From Bacteroidales bacterium (lineage in GTDB: Bacteria; Bacteroidota; Bacteroidia; Bacteroidales; UBA12077), in NCBI GenBank assembly GCA_030637515.1, contig DAOWGM010000014.1, positions 1 through 61,675 of the forward strand: a stretch of DNA of 61,675 nt, read 5' to 3'. Below, piece after piece: positions 1 to 8,620 of the stretch; within the stretch, counting starts at the first letter, position 1, and each line of letters opens with the position of its first letter. Under the pieces are notes generated by a model. It saw only the letters and a list, made by a program, of their open reading frames with translations, did no database searches and was not told where the DNA came from. The translations under genes and the position numbers were made by a program.

Positions 1-69
1 AGGGGCTTGTGCATGTGAAATTAGGCCTGATAGTAAAATGCTGATTGTTAATAAAAGTACTTTTCTCAT
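1..69 (-). CDS. Secreted protein, N-terminus only (cut by window edge)
   Basis: Reading leftward from an ATG at 69 gives 23 codons with no stop before the edge. The peptide has MRK at the start, a hydrophobic core (VLLLTISILLSGL) and ends SHAQAP, a normal Sec signal peptide with signal peptidase I sites around A-Q-A. Only the signal is visible, so the function is unknown. The gene is divergent from the two-component operon at 235, and the two share a 165-bp region with two palindromes, so shared regulation is possible. Confidence 0.6.
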   Translation of the reverse strand, partial: MRKVLLLTISILLSGLISHAQAP

Positions 70-183
70 AATAGTTGTTTTTTTGAAAAATTAAATTGGA
101 AATGAAATTAATATTTTTAGAAAAGTTAAAAAAAGAATTAGCTAATTTAGAATCGTTCTAATTGGCTTAAGTAGCACTTGTTA

Positions 184-201
184 ATTAATGTTAACATTAA
201 T
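184..201. promoter_or_regulatory. 18-bp perfect palindrome in a divergent promoter region
   Basis: ATTAATGTTAACATTAAT is its own reverse complement over 18 bases. It lies 34 bases before the histidine kinase start and between two divergent genes. A second palindrome, TTAGAA-TCG-TTCTAA, lies at 147-161. Either could be an operator, for example for autoregulation by the adjacent response regulator. In AT-rich DNA some palindromes occur by chance, so this is a candidate only. Confidence 0.4.
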
Positions 202-234
202 ATAATGAAAATATTAATTGAGTAACTTAGCAAT

Positions 235-1512
235 ATGAGAAAGCCTGCTGTCAAACTGGTTGTTTTATTAGGTGTAATATCTATTATTGGAGTTATTGCA
301 ATTCAGGTTTATTTTTTTCAAATAACATTCAATAATGAAGAGCGAAAGCTAAACCAAAAAATTCAGGTTGCTTTATAGGATGTTGTAGAACAAATCTATG
401 AATCAAATAATATTAATTATGTTGGAGTTAATCCTGTTTATCAGTATTCTTCTGACTATTTTGTCGTAAATGTAAATGATTTTATTGATGCTGATGTATT
501 AGAACATTACTTAATCAGAACCTTCGAAAAACAAAATATTAATCTTGATTTTGAGTATGCAATTTATGATTGTCAGACCGATGAAATGCTTTATGGCAAA
601 TATGTAAATCTAAATGAGAAGCAGGAAAAACCTCTGAAAATAACCTTGCCAAAACATGAAGAGTTTGTTTACTATTTTGGTATTTATTTCCCGTGGAGAA
701 AACAACATATTTTAGGAAATATTGATAGTGTCTATTATTTGTCAGGAATTTTGATTTTTGTGATTTTGTTTTTAGGATATGCCTTAGTTGTTATATTGCA
801 GCAAAAAAGGTTTTCTGAGATTCAGAAAGATGTAGTAAATAATCTTACACATGAATTTAAAACACCACTTTCATCCATCGTATTGTCAACGGATGTTTTA
901 AGTGAAGGAAATATTATTGAAGAGCCTCAGAGAATTAAAAAGTATGCAGAAATAGTAAAAACACAAGCAAATTTCATTTTAGGTCATATCGAAAAAGTTC
1001 TGGTAATGAGCGAAATGGAAAATGTAGGACGGCTTGACAAGAAAGTCGTAAACCTGCATGTATTAATTCAAAAAATAATACAAGAAACAGAATTGAGAAT
1101 AAAAGAAGTCAATGGGAAGTTGGATATGCAGTTGCAGGCAAAAATAGTTAATGTTTGTGCAGATGAATTCCATTTAACAAATCTGATAATTAATTTAATT
1201 GATAATGCCATTAAATATTCAGGAGAAAATCCTAAAATAGACATATCAACAGAATCTGATAAAAAATATCTTTACATGAGCATTATGGATAAAGGTGCTG
1301 GTATTGATAAAAGATATCATAAAAAAATATTTAAAAAGTTCTACAGGATTCCTTCAGGTAATGTGCATAATGTTAAGGGTTTTGGTCTTGGGCTAAGCTA
1401 TGTAAAGAGCATTGTTGCAAGGCATCGATGGAAAATAAATCTTATTAGCAAAATGAATTCCGATACAGAATTTAAAATTAGGATTCCTATAAATAAGAAT
1501 AATTGTGAATAA
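235..1512 (+). pseudogene. Membrane sensor histidine kinase gene interrupted by an in-frame TAG
   Basis: From the ATG at 235 the frame runs 47 codons (MRKPAVKLVVLLGVISIIGV... with one N-terminal membrane segment), meets TAG at 376, then continues in the same frame without another stop to 1512. Read through, the product would be 425 residues: a first membrane helix, a short extracytoplasmic sensor region, a second helix, then the kinase core. The core is intact: H-box NNLTHEFKTP (His about 206), N-box NLIDNAIKYS, G1 DKGAGID, F-box FKKFYR and G2 GFGLGLS. The longest ATG-started piece after the stop begins at 586 and keeps the second helix and the catalytic domains but loses the first helix and most of the sensor. 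The 3' end overlaps the response regulator by 8 bases. TAG is an ordinary stop in this window (lon, the flippase and cdsA end with it), so the break is a nonsense mutation (CAG to TAG is one step) or a sequence error. Confidence 0.8.
376..378 (+). other. In-frame amber codon inside the histidine kinase gene
   Basis: Codon 48 counted from 235 is TAG, between GTT-GCT-TTA and GAT-GTT-GTA. The coding pattern and frame are the same on both sides, which indicates a single-base change rather than a real gene end. Confidence 0.85.
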
Positions 1513-2203
1513 GTCACCAAGAATATTGTACGTTGAAGATGATGAAACGTTAAGTTTTATCACAACCGATAATCTTACCAGAAAGGGATTTGAAGTAATA
1601 AATGCAGCTGATGGCGTAGAAGGTTTTAATCTTTTTACAAACGGCAATTTTGATGTATGTCTTTTCGATGTAATGCTTCCCAAAATGGATGGTTTTGATT
1701 TAGCTCATAAAGTTAGATCCGTTAATAAAGAAATACCGATTTTATTTATAACCGCAAAAACCTTACCCGAAGATCGTATAAAAGGGCTTTTAATTGGTGC
1801 CGATGATTATATAGTAAAGCCATATACAATGGAAGAGCTTATTCTTCGGATAAAAGTATTTCTTAAGCGTAGAAATGTTATTAATTCTGATGCAGAAGAA
1901 AAAACAATTATGCTTAGCCCAAATGTTATCTTCGAAAAAGAGAATCTGGTATTAAAAGTAAAAGACAAGACAAATAAACTAACTTATCGTGAAACGGAAC
2001 TTCTAAAGTTTTTTATCGAAAACAGGAATATAGTTATAACCCGTGAAAGAATTCTAAATGTTTTATGGGGTGAAAATGATTATTTCGCAGGACGAAGTTT
2101 AGACGTGTTTATTACCAGATTACGTAAGTATTTTAAACCCGTTTCCACAATTACGATTGAAAACAAACATGGAGTAGGTTTTGTATTTAAGATTTCTGAA
2201 TAA
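1505..2203 (+). CDS. OmpR/PhoB-family response regulator
   Basis: The 232-residue protein has an N-terminal receiver domain (acidic pair YVEDDE, phospho-acceptor Asp about 55 in CLFDVMLP, conserved Lys in YIVKPYT) and a C-terminal winged-helix DNA-binding domain (about 135-230; RETELLKFF, RSLDVFITRLRKYF, GVGFVF). It is the cognate transcription factor of the adjacent kinase. The start is GTG at 1505, inside the last codons of the kinase gene; the 8-base overlap suggests translational coupling. If the kinase is truly truncated, this regulator may be uncoupled from its signal or phosphorylated by the remaining catalytic fragment. Its targets cannot be read from the sequence. Confidence 0.9.
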   Translation: MNKSPRILYVEDDETLSFITTDNLTRKGFEVINAADGVEGFNLFTNGNFDVCLFDVMLPKMDGFDLAHKVRSVNKEIPILFITAKTLPEDRIKGLLIGADDYIVKPYTMEELILRIKVFLKRRNVINSDAEEKTIMLSPNVIFEKENLVLKVKDKTNKLTYRETELLKFFIENRNIVITRERILNVLWGENDYFAGRSLDVFITRLRKYFKPVSTITIENKHGVGFVFKISE

Positions 2204-2210
2204 AGATTAA

Positions 2211-4037
2211 CTAAGGTTTTTTCAGAATCACTTTCATCATACAATTATCGCAATCAAATTCTAATAAATACTTTCTGTTATTATCTTCAAGATAAAGAGG
2301 TTCTTGAATCTTTTCAGGATTCTTAGAATGCTTTTCACAAGCACCAATCTGATATTTAATGCAGTGTCTTGTAGTCATAATTTCTTTTGAATCAAATTCA
2401 GTTTGTGTTTCTAATGCGCTTTCAATTTGCTCAACTCCATGTCTTTTATAAAAACAAATAGCATTTTGGTTTAGAACATTTCCTTTATAATTAAGATTTT
2501 TTTCAGGATAATCATGAGATGTTTTAACAATTTGATATTCTTCTCGCTGATAATTTTTCACTCTTTCTTTTTCGAGTAATTCAAAAGTTCTTCGTCTTAT
2601 TTCATTCAATTCCGAGACAGGAAAAAATAATGGAGTATTTAAACGAATATCAACATCCTCTACTAAAAAAATAGAATCTCCCGATTTACTTAATTGCTTT
2701 TTAATATTATTCAGTGCAAGTTCTGCGTTTTTAGCTATTTCTTTAGTTTTTTTGTAGTTCCAATCAATTTGAGTATTATCTGAATCTATCGCTTTAATTG
2801 AAATGCCATCTTCGGTTTCTCCAATTTCTAATTTAACGGGAATCTTTCTTACAGTTTTAGAATTTGATAAAAGCTTATTAAAAGCATGATCATGATTTCG
2901 ATAAATGACAAATCCAGGTTTTAAATTAGATGTATTTTTAGTAAATATTTTTATTTTTTCTGCCTTATTAATATTTAAACCTTGTAAAATTCCAGATTCA
3001 TCGAAAAAGCATATTCCATCTCCATTGCTTAATTCATGCTTGCTTTCAATTGTAAAATAATCTTCAAAAACTGATTTTATTTTTCCAATTTCCTTTCCAG
3101 TTGATTTTGGTGAATCAAAAGATGCAATTTCTTTGCTTCTTCCTTTCAAAAAATAATTCGTGTATCCTCGGTTGAAAGTTTTTTCAGGATCTGGAGCAAA
3201 ATCAGAGTAGATTTTTCCTGATGATTGTTTTTGAAAACCAGTTTTATTTTCAAGTGCCAAATCAATATATTTTCGATAATGTGCAGTAACATTTTTTACG
3301 TAAGAAATATCTTTCAATCGACCTTCAATTTTAAAAGAAGTAATACCCGAGTCAATTAATTCTGCAATATGATTTGTAAGATTTAAATCTTTTAGTGAGA
3401 GTAAATGTTTATTTTTAATTAAAGTTTTATTTGTGCTGTCTTTTAAAGAATAATATGATCTACATGGTTGTGCACATGCGCCTCTATTAGCACTACCTTT
3501 ATCAATAGCATGACTAAAATAGCATTGACCACTTAAACTTACACATAAAACGCCATGAACAAAAAATTCAAGATCAATATTTGTTTTTGATTTTATTTCT
3601 TGAATTTGTTTAAGAGAAAGCTCGCGAGCCAGAATAACTCTTTGTAATCCTACATCTTCTAAAAACTTAACTTTTTGCCAGGTATAATTGTTTGTTTGAG
3701 TACTTGCAAACAAAGGAATAGGAGGTAAATTCATCTCCAGAATTCCCATATCCTGAACAATTATAGCATCAGCGGAATTCTCATAAAGCTGTGTGATCGT
3801 AGTTTGAACTTCCGAAAGCTCATCATCTTGAAAAATAGTATTTAAGGTAACATAAACATTCGCATTAAATTTATGAGCATAGTCGCAAAGATGTTTAATG
3901 TCGTTTAAAGAATTCCCTGCGGCAACTCTTGCACCAAATTTTGGAGCTCCAATGTAAACAGCATCAGCACCGTAATTTATTGCAGCTATTCCCGATTCAA
4001 GATTTTTTGCTGGAGCAAGAAGCTCTATTTTTTTCAT
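2211..4037 (-). CDS. Peptidase U32-family protein, RlhA-like (23S rRNA hydroxylation)
   Basis: 608 residues. The N-terminal TIM-barrel-like domain begins KIELLAPAKNLESG, and the U32 signature follows at about 158-192 (HGVLC, SGQCYFS, ANRGACAQPCR). Four cysteines at 165, 172, 188 and 192 match the set that binds an iron-sulfur cluster in this family. The length and the C-terminal extension with more cysteines (CEKHS, CDNCMM) fit the RlhA/YegQ branch, whose E. coli member is needed for 5-hydroxycytidine at 23S rRNA C2501. The older label collagenase-like protease is probably misleading. The gene is divergent from the methyltransferase at 4145; a -7-like TACTTTTG lies on the minus strand at 4069-4062. 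Confidence 0.8.
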   Translation of the reverse strand: MKKIELLAPAKNLESGIAAINYGADAVYIGAPKFGARVAAGNSLNDIKHLCDYAHKFNANVYVTLNTIFQDDELSEVQTTITQLYENSADAIIVQDMGILEMNLPPIPLFASTQTNNYTWQKVKFLEDVGLQRVILARELSLKQIQEIKSKTNIDLEFFVHGVLCVSLSGQCYFSHAIDKGSANRGACAQPCRSYYSLKDSTNKTLIKNKHLLSLKDLNLTNHIAELIDSGITSFKIEGRLKDISYVKNVTAHYRKYIDLALENKTGFQKQSSGKIYSDFAPDPEKTFNRGYTNYFLKGRSKEIASFDSPKSTGKEIGKIKSVFEDYFTIESKHELSNGDGICFFDESGILQGLNINKAEKIKIFTKNTSNLKPGFVIYRNHDHAFNKLLSNSKTVRKIPVKLEIGETEDGISIKAIDSDNTQIDWNYKKTKEIAKNAELALNNIKKQLSKSGDSIFLVEDVDIRLNTPLFFPVSELNEIRRRTFELLEKERVKNYQREEYQIVKTSHDYPEKNLNYKGNVLNQNAICFYKRHGVEQIESALETQTEFDSKEIMTTRHCIKYQIGACEKHSKNPEKIQEPLYLEDNNRKYLLEFDCDNCMMKVILKKP

Positions 4038-4118
4038 TTCCTAAAAATATTATTACAAATGCAAAAGTAATTTTTGTAAATTGTTTAACCTCAGATAACA
4101 CTTAAAAGTTTAAAGTCT

Positions 4119-4126
4119 TATTTTTG
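4119..4126 (+). promoter_or_regulatory. Bacteroidota -7 element TATTTTTG for the RNA methyltransferase gene
   Basis: TATTTTTG matches TAnnTTTG exactly and lies 18 bases before the ATG at 4145. An upstream ATG at 4124 would fall inside this element, so the later start is preferred. No clear -33 TTG is seen at the usual distance. Confidence 0.5.
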
Positions 4127-4144
4127 TACATATTTATAACAAAG

Positions 4145-4942
4145 ATGATAGAAAAAATTACAAGTTCGCAAAACCCTAAGGTTAAAAACATTCTAAGACT
4201 TCAACAGAAATCCTCAGAACGTAAAGCTCAAAACATAATTGTTATTGAAGGTTTGCGTGAAATCAATTTGGCAATAAAGTCAGGGATGAAATTAAAGCAA
4301 TTATATTTTTGTTCTGATATTATTTCAATTGATGATATTAATATTAAATTAGAATCTGACACACAGATATTTGAAATAAATAAGGTGGTTTTTGAAAAAC
4401 TTGCATACAGAGGTTCAACAGAAGGATTAATTGCATTAGCAGAAGCAAAGTTCCATATCTTAAATGACCTTAAACTTCGAGAAAATCCACTCATAATTAT
4501 TTTGGAGTCAGTTGAGAAGCCAGGAAATTTGGGAGCGATACTTCGTACTGCTGACGCAGCAAAAGTTGATGCTGTAATAATTTGTGATTCTTTAACAGAT
4601 ATTTATAATCCTAATACAATTCGATCAAGTGTAGGTTGTGTTTTTACAAATCAGGTAATTGCAGCTTCTTCTGATGAAACCATTGCATGGTTAAAAGAAA
4701 AGGGAATAAAATCTTTTGCAGCAGCATTAACAGCAACTGAAAATTACCACAAAACTGACATGACAGGTCCTGCTGCAATTGTTATGGGAACAGAAGCTGT
4801 TGGGCTTACAGATAGATGGTTGAAAAATACCGACAAGCAAATTATTATTCCAATGAGTGGAGAAATTGACTCGTTAAATGTTTCTGCATCAACAGCAATT
4901 CTGGTTTTTGAAGCAATGCGACAAAGGAATTTTTATAAATAA
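4145..4942 (+). CDS. SPOUT-family RNA 2'-O-methyltransferase (TrmH/SpoU, RlmB-like)
   Basis: 265 residues from MIEKITSSQNPKV. The N-terminal substrate-binding domain (about 5-95, with EGLREINLA) is followed by the SPOUT domain with all three knot motifs: motif 1 NLGAILRTADA, motif 2 IVMGTEAVGL, motif 3 IIIPMSGEIDSLNVS. The family methylates ribose in rRNA or tRNA using S-adenosylmethionine; the exact target is not predictable here. An ATG seven codons upstream (4124) is rejected because the likely -7 promoter element occupies 4119-4126. The gene is monocistronic and ends in a strong terminator facing the tRNA-His gene. Confidence 0.9.
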   Translation: MIEKITSSQNPKVKNILRLQQKSSERKAQNIIVIEGLREINLAIKSGMKLKQLYFCSDIISIDDINIKLESDTQIFEINKVVFEKLAYRGSTEGLIALAEAKFHILNDLKLRENPLIIILESVEKPGNLGAILRTADAAKVDAVIICDSLTDIYNPNTIRSSVGCVFTNQVIAASSDETIAWLKEKGIKSFAAALTATENYHKTDMTGPAAIVMGTEAVGLTDRWLKNTDKQIIIPMSGEIDSLNVSASTAILVFEAMRQRNFYK

Positions 4943-4971
4943 AAAAGCTTCGATAAAAAATCGAAGCTTTT
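4943..4971 (+). terminator. Intrinsic terminator, convergent with tRNA-His
   Basis: AAAAGCTTCGAT (4943-4954), loop AAAAA, then ATCGAAGCTTTT (4960-4971): a perfect 12-bp stem immediately after the methyltransferase stop. The arms carry A and T runs, so it can work in both directions and could also terminate the tRNA-His transcript arriving from the right. Confidence 0.85.
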
Positions 4972-4978
4972 CCGTATG

Positions 4979-5053
4979 GGTGGGAGACCGGTCTCGAACC
5001 GGCGACCTCCTGAACCACAATCAGGCACTCTAACCAACTGAGCTACAACCACC
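4979..5053 (-). tRNA. tRNA-His (GTG anticodon)
   Basis: Read on the minus strand, the D arm (GCTC...GAGT), an anticodon stem CCTGA/TCAGG with loop TTGTGGT (anticodon GTG, His), and the T arm GCCGG-TTCGAGA-CCGGT are all present. There is an extra 5' G at position -1 (base 5053) opposite C73, the histidine identity feature. The 3' CCA is not fully encoded (C-CA then TAC). The acceptor stem pairs GTGGTTG with CTCCCAC and so has two adjacent mismatches at 5-68 (U-C) and 6-67 (U-U), which is unusual. Confidence 0.93.
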
Positions 5054-5171
5054 ATTTTCGGACTGCAAATATACATAAGAAATTTTATAATTTACAAACG
5101 AAAGTTCGATAAATTTTGTCTCTTTTTGGATTTTATTACAAAAATTTCCAAATGATCTTAAAAAGAGTTAA

Positions 5172-5206
5172 TTTGTTTTTTATTCATAGGGTAAAATGTA
5201 TTTTTG
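5172..5206 (+). promoter_or_regulatory. Candidate promoter for the flippase gene
   Basis: TTTG at 5172-5175 and TATTTTTG at 5199-5206 match the Bacteroidota -33/-7 elements, with a slightly long 23-base spacer. The predicted transcript starts about 20 bases before the GTG start codon at 5232. Confidence 0.5.
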
Positions 5207-5231
5207 CCCTTAAATCAAAAAATCAGTTTAA

Positions 5232-6578
5232 GTGTTTGGTGGAAAAAGATATGTTAATAGTGTTACCGGCTTACAAGCTATTAATATATTAAGGTTTGTA
5301 ACTTTTCTTATTATATCTGTTGTTTTTACAAAAATCGGATTGTCAAAAGAACAAATTGGTCTTTTTGAAGTATCAATCTTTATTGCCAGCGCTTCAAGTT
5401 TTTTCTGGGTTAATGGCCTGATACAGGCGTTTTTACCACTATTTAAAAGTAGCAATACCTTTGGCGACAAAGAACAACTTGCTGGAACAAAATCTCCCGA
5501 AGTATTTAATATTTATGTAATTCTGGTATTCTTTAGTGTGATCGTTTTTTTATTCGGACTTGCAATTAAAGGAAATTTTTCCATTTTCGGATATTCCGGA
5601 AATGTTCCTTTGCTGAATATTACCCTATTGTATTTGCTTTTAAGTAGTCCTGCAAATTTGGTAGAATATATTTACATGGTTCAGGATAAAAACGGGAATA
5701 CCATAAGTTATGGATATATTACTTCTATTCTTCAGCTTTGCGCAGCTATAATACCCGTTTCACTTGGATATGATGTAATATGGTCGTTGAGAGGACTGGT
5801 AGTAGTTTCAATAATTAAAAATATTTGGTTAATAACACTCTTATATAATTATTCTGAGGTGAAATTTTCATTTCCCTTTATAAAAGAAGTGATGTTTTTT
5901 GCAGCACCAATAACATTTAGTATTTTAGTTAGTGGTTCAGCTCAATATATTGATGGTCTAGTGGTTACTATAAATTATGCAGCCGATGGATTTGCAATTT
6001 TTAGATATGGAGCAAAGGAATTGCCTTTTGTAGTAATGATGGCAGCTGGTTTGAGTTCAGCATTACTTACTCAGTTTTCAAAAAAAGAAAATATTAGGGA
6101 AACTCTGGGCGTTTTGAGAAAAAAATCGCTTAGAATAATGCATTCGATGTATCCATTATCAATTGTCTTGTTGTTATTTGCAAAACCTCTTTATAGGTGG
6201 ATGTTTAGCCCTGAGTTTACAAGAAGTGCCGATGTGTTTGTTATATATTTATTGGCAATTGTGAGTAGAATACTTTTCCCTCACACAATTCTTATTGGAC
6301 TTAAGAAAACCAGAACCTTGTTTCGGATTTCTGTTATAGAAGTTATACTTAATATAACTTTAAGTTTATGGTTGGTTAACGGATATGGTGTTGTTGGTGT
6401 AGCCCTTGCGACTGTAATAACATATGTAATATCCAAAATAATTCTGATATTGTACAACTACATTAATTTAGGTTTTAAACCTAATGAGTATATTCCATTA
6501 AAATGGTATGTTTTTTACAGCACTATTCTTATAACCATATTTGTATTGCTCGATAGAGGAATAATTATAATCGGATAG
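5232..6578 (+). CDS. MOP-superfamily polysaccharide flippase (Wzx-like membrane protein)
   Basis: 448 residues with about 12 to 14 hydrophobic segments spaced evenly along the chain, the pattern of oligosaccharide/lipid flippases of the polysaccharide_synt family. It opens with GGKRYVNSVTGLQAINILRFVTF, and a polar cytoplasmic loop with basic residues lies near residues 285-300 (SKKENIRE...RKKS). Proteins of this kind move undecaprenyl-linked or other glycolipids across the inner membrane. The start is GTG at 5232; no upstream ATG fits. It stands alone between the tRNA and an unrelated aminotransferase gene, not in a polysaccharide locus, so its substrate is unknown. Confidence 0.8.
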   Translation: MFGGKRYVNSVTGLQAINILRFVTFLIISVVFTKIGLSKEQIGLFEVSIFIASASSFFWVNGLIQAFLPLFKSSNTFGDKEQLAGTKSPEVFNIYVILVFFSVIVFLFGLAIKGNFSIFGYSGNVPLLNITLLYLLLSSPANLVEYIYMVQDKNGNTISYGYITSILQLCAAIIPVSLGYDVIWSLRGLVVVSIIKNIWLITLLYNYSEVKFSFPFIKEVMFFAAPITFSILVSGSAQYIDGLVVTINYAADGFAIFRYGAKELPFVVMMAAGLSSALLTQFSKKENIRETLGVLRKKSLRIMHSMYPLSIVLLLFAKPLYRWMFSPEFTRSADVFVIYLLAIVSRILFPHTILIGLKKTRTLFRISVIEVILNITLSLWLVNGYGVVGVALATVITYVISKIILILYNYINLGFKPNEYIPLKWYVFYSTILITIFVLLDRGIIIIG

Positions 6579-6687
6579 TTTGTCGTAATTTGATTCTTAT
6601 AGAATATTAAACAACAGATAATTTATTTCTCTTTTTTAAACCTTTATTCTATTTTTACGTCCGAGATTATATTAAAAATTTACTCCT

Positions 6688-8160
6688 ATGGAATCTTTAG
6701 AGTCTTATTTTGGTAAGTTTAGAAAAAACATCGTTGGAATTGATTCAACGTATGTATCTCCTTACGGAGAGCAAAAAATAATTTATGCTGATTGGATTGC
6801 AGGAGGCAGATTGTACCGTCCAATTGAGAAAAAAATACTGGAAGAATTTGGTCCTTTCGTTGCAAACACGCATACTGAAACAAGCGAAACAGGAACCTTG
6901 ATGACTCATAGTTATCATTATGCTCAAAAATTAATAAAGAAACATGTTAATGCCGGACCAGAAGATGTTTTGATTCAAGCTGGATTCGGAATGACAGCTG
7001 TAATTAATAAGCTTCAAAGAATTCTTGGTTTAAAAGGATGTGGAATGTTGAAAAACAAAGAATGTCTTCAAGAAATGGAACGTCCTGTTGTATTCATAAC
7101 ACATATGGAACATCATTCAAATCATACTTCATGGTATGAGACAGTTTGTGATGTTGTAATTATCGAGCCTAACAAGAATTTGCGTGTTGATCCCGAAAAT
7201 TTACGCGAGCAATTAGAAAAATATAAAGATCGGAAATTGAAAATTGGATCATTTTCTGCAGCGTCTAATGTAACCGGAATTAAACCTCCTTATCATAAGT
7301 TGGCTAAGATAATGCATGAGAATGGAGGTATTTGCTTTATTGATTTTGCTGCTTCAGCGCCTTATGCCGAAATTAATATGCATCCTAAAGATCCTATGGA
7401 AAAGCTGGATGCTATTTTCTTTTCACCGCATAAATTCTTAGGTGGTCCTGGATCTGCTGGAGTAATGATTTTTGATTCAAGTTTATATAATTGTAAAGTG
7501 CCTGATAACCCAGGAGGAGGAACTGTTGACTGGACAAACAGATGGGGTGAATACAAATATATTGATGATATTGAGCTTAGAGAAGATGGTGGTACACCGG
7601 GTTTTCTGCAAGCGATTAGAACTGCATTAGTATTTGAGTTAAAAGATCAAATGGGAATAGGAAATATGGAAATGCGTGAAAAGGAGTTAGTTTCACAAGC
7701 ATTCAAAGGGCTGAAATCTATTCCTGCGGTAAGAATATTGGCTGATAATGAACTGGATAGAATTGGTGCTCTTTCTTTTTATATTGAGAATGTCCATTTT
7801 AATTTAGTCGTAAAACTTTTAAGTGATCGATATGGGATTCAAGTCCGCGGAGGATGTGCTTGTGCAGGAACATACGGTCATTATCTTTTAGATGTAAGTT
7901 ATGATAATTCTCGTGAAATTACAGAGTTGATTAATCATGGAGATCTTTCACAGAAACCAGGTTGGATACGTTGGTCAATACATCCGACAACTCTCGATTC
8001 AGAAATAGATCTTTTTGTTTATGCAGTAGAAGAAATTGCAAAGAATAGTAAAAAGTGGAGTTTAGAATATAATTATGACAAACATACGAATGAATTTTCG
8101 CATAAAAGTATGATGGGAAAATCAGGATATGATTTGGATAAGTGGTTTCAACTTAAATAA
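6688..8160 (+). CDS. Class V aminotransferase-fold PLP enzyme (cysteine desulfurase-like)
   Basis: 490 residues. Fold type I motifs are present: HMEHHSNHTSW (about 139-149), DFAASAPY with the pyridine-nitrogen Asp at 219, and SPHKFLGGPG with the Schiff-base Lys at 249. Near the C-terminus RGGCACAG carries Cys 390 and 392, roughly where SufS/Csd proteins have the catalytic Cys. The protein is about 85 residues longer than SufS or IscS and has no suf or isc neighbours, so cysteine desulfurase activity is possible but unproven. The family covers desulfurases, selenocysteine lyases, kynureninases and isopenicillin-epimerase-like enzymes. It is transcribed alone. Confidence 0.75.
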   Translation: MESLESYFGKFRKNIVGIDSTYVSPYGEQKIIYADWIAGGRLYRPIEKKILEEFGPFVANTHTETSETGTLMTHSYHYAQKLIKKHVNAGPEDVLIQAGFGMTAVINKLQRILGLKGCGMLKNKECLQEMERPVVFITHMEHHSNHTSWYETVCDVVIIEPNKNLRVDPENLREQLEKYKDRKLKIGSFSAASNVTGIKPPYHKLAKIMHENGGICFIDFAASAPYAEINMHPKDPMEKLDAIFFSPHKFLGGPGSAGVMIFDSSLYNCKVPDNPGGGTVDWTNRWGEYKYIDDIELREDGGTPGFLQAIRTALVFELKDQMGIGNMEMREKELVSQAFKGLKSIPAVRILADNELDRIGALSFYIENVHFNLVVKLLSDRYGIQVRGGCACAGTYGHYLLDVSYDNSREITELINHGDLSQKPGWIRWSIHPTTLDSEIDLFVYAVEEIAKNSKKWSLEYNYDKHTNEFSHKSMMGKSGYDLDKWFQLK

Positions 8161-8182
8161 ATAATTAAAAAACATCAATTTA

Positions 8183-8214
8183 TTTTGTATTTTTAAGAAG
8201 TATATTTAATTTTG
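8183..8214 (+). promoter_or_regulatory. Promoter of the L31 type B gene
   Basis: TTTTG (8183-8187), then exactly 19 bases, then TAATTTTG (8207-8214): a near-ideal Bacteroidota -33/-7 promoter. It predicts a leader of about 55 bases before the ATG at 8274. Confidence 0.75.
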
Positions 8215-8273
8215 CAAGCCATTAAGTGTTAATAAAGGAAATAAAGTATAGCAAAATATAAAGGAGTTTAAAG

Positions 8274-8537
8274 ATGAGAAAAGGAATACATCCGAAAGAT
8301 TATAGATTTGTTGTTTTTAAGGATATGTCAAACAACGAGATGTTTTTAACAAAATCGACAGCGCCAACAAGTGAAACTGTAAAGTTCGAAGATGGAAATG
8401 AATATCCATTAATTAAAGTTGAGATATCAAACACTTCTCACCCGTTTTATACTGGTAAGATGAAGCTTGTTGATACTGCAGGACGTGTTGATAAATACTT
8501 AAGTAAGTACAAAAAGCACGCTGAAAAGAAAAAATAA
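8274..8537 (+). CDS. rpmE2: 50S ribosomal protein L31 type B
   Basis: 87 residues starting [15 protein letters not shown], with the conserved SHPFYTGK and DTAGRVDKY segments. The CxxC zinc ribbon of type A L31 is absent, which defines the zinc-independent type B form. It is a component of the large subunit, at the central protuberance bridge. In many bacteria type B replaces the zinc-containing form under zinc limitation; whether a type A copy exists elsewhere cannot be told here. It is monocistronic, with a strong promoter and terminator. Confidence 0.96.
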   Translation: MRKGIHPKDYRFVVFKDMSNNEMFLTKSTAPTSETVKFEDGNEYPLIKVEISNTSHPFYTGKMKLVDTAGRVDKYLSKYKKHAEKKK

Positions 8538-8558
8538 TAAACCTTACTATAAATGATT

Positions 8559-8587
8559 AAAAGCTCCGTAATACGGAGCTTTTTTTG
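8559..8587 (+). terminator. Intrinsic terminator of rpmE2
   Basis: AAAAGCTCCGT (8559-8569), loop AAT, ACGGAGCTTTT (8573-8583), followed by a T tract. It is an 11-bp perfect stem about 20 bases after the stop codon. Confidence 0.88.
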
Positions 8588-8620
8588 TAGATTTGTCTGT
8601 AACATTTTAATAATTACTCT

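Noticed and set aside
376..378. Amber codon read as pyrrolysine or general recoding
   Set aside because: TAG ends several normal genes here and no pyl genes or recoding structure are seen.
6688..8160. Naming the class V aminotransferase SufS
   Set aside because: It is too long, has no suf neighbours and the family is broad.
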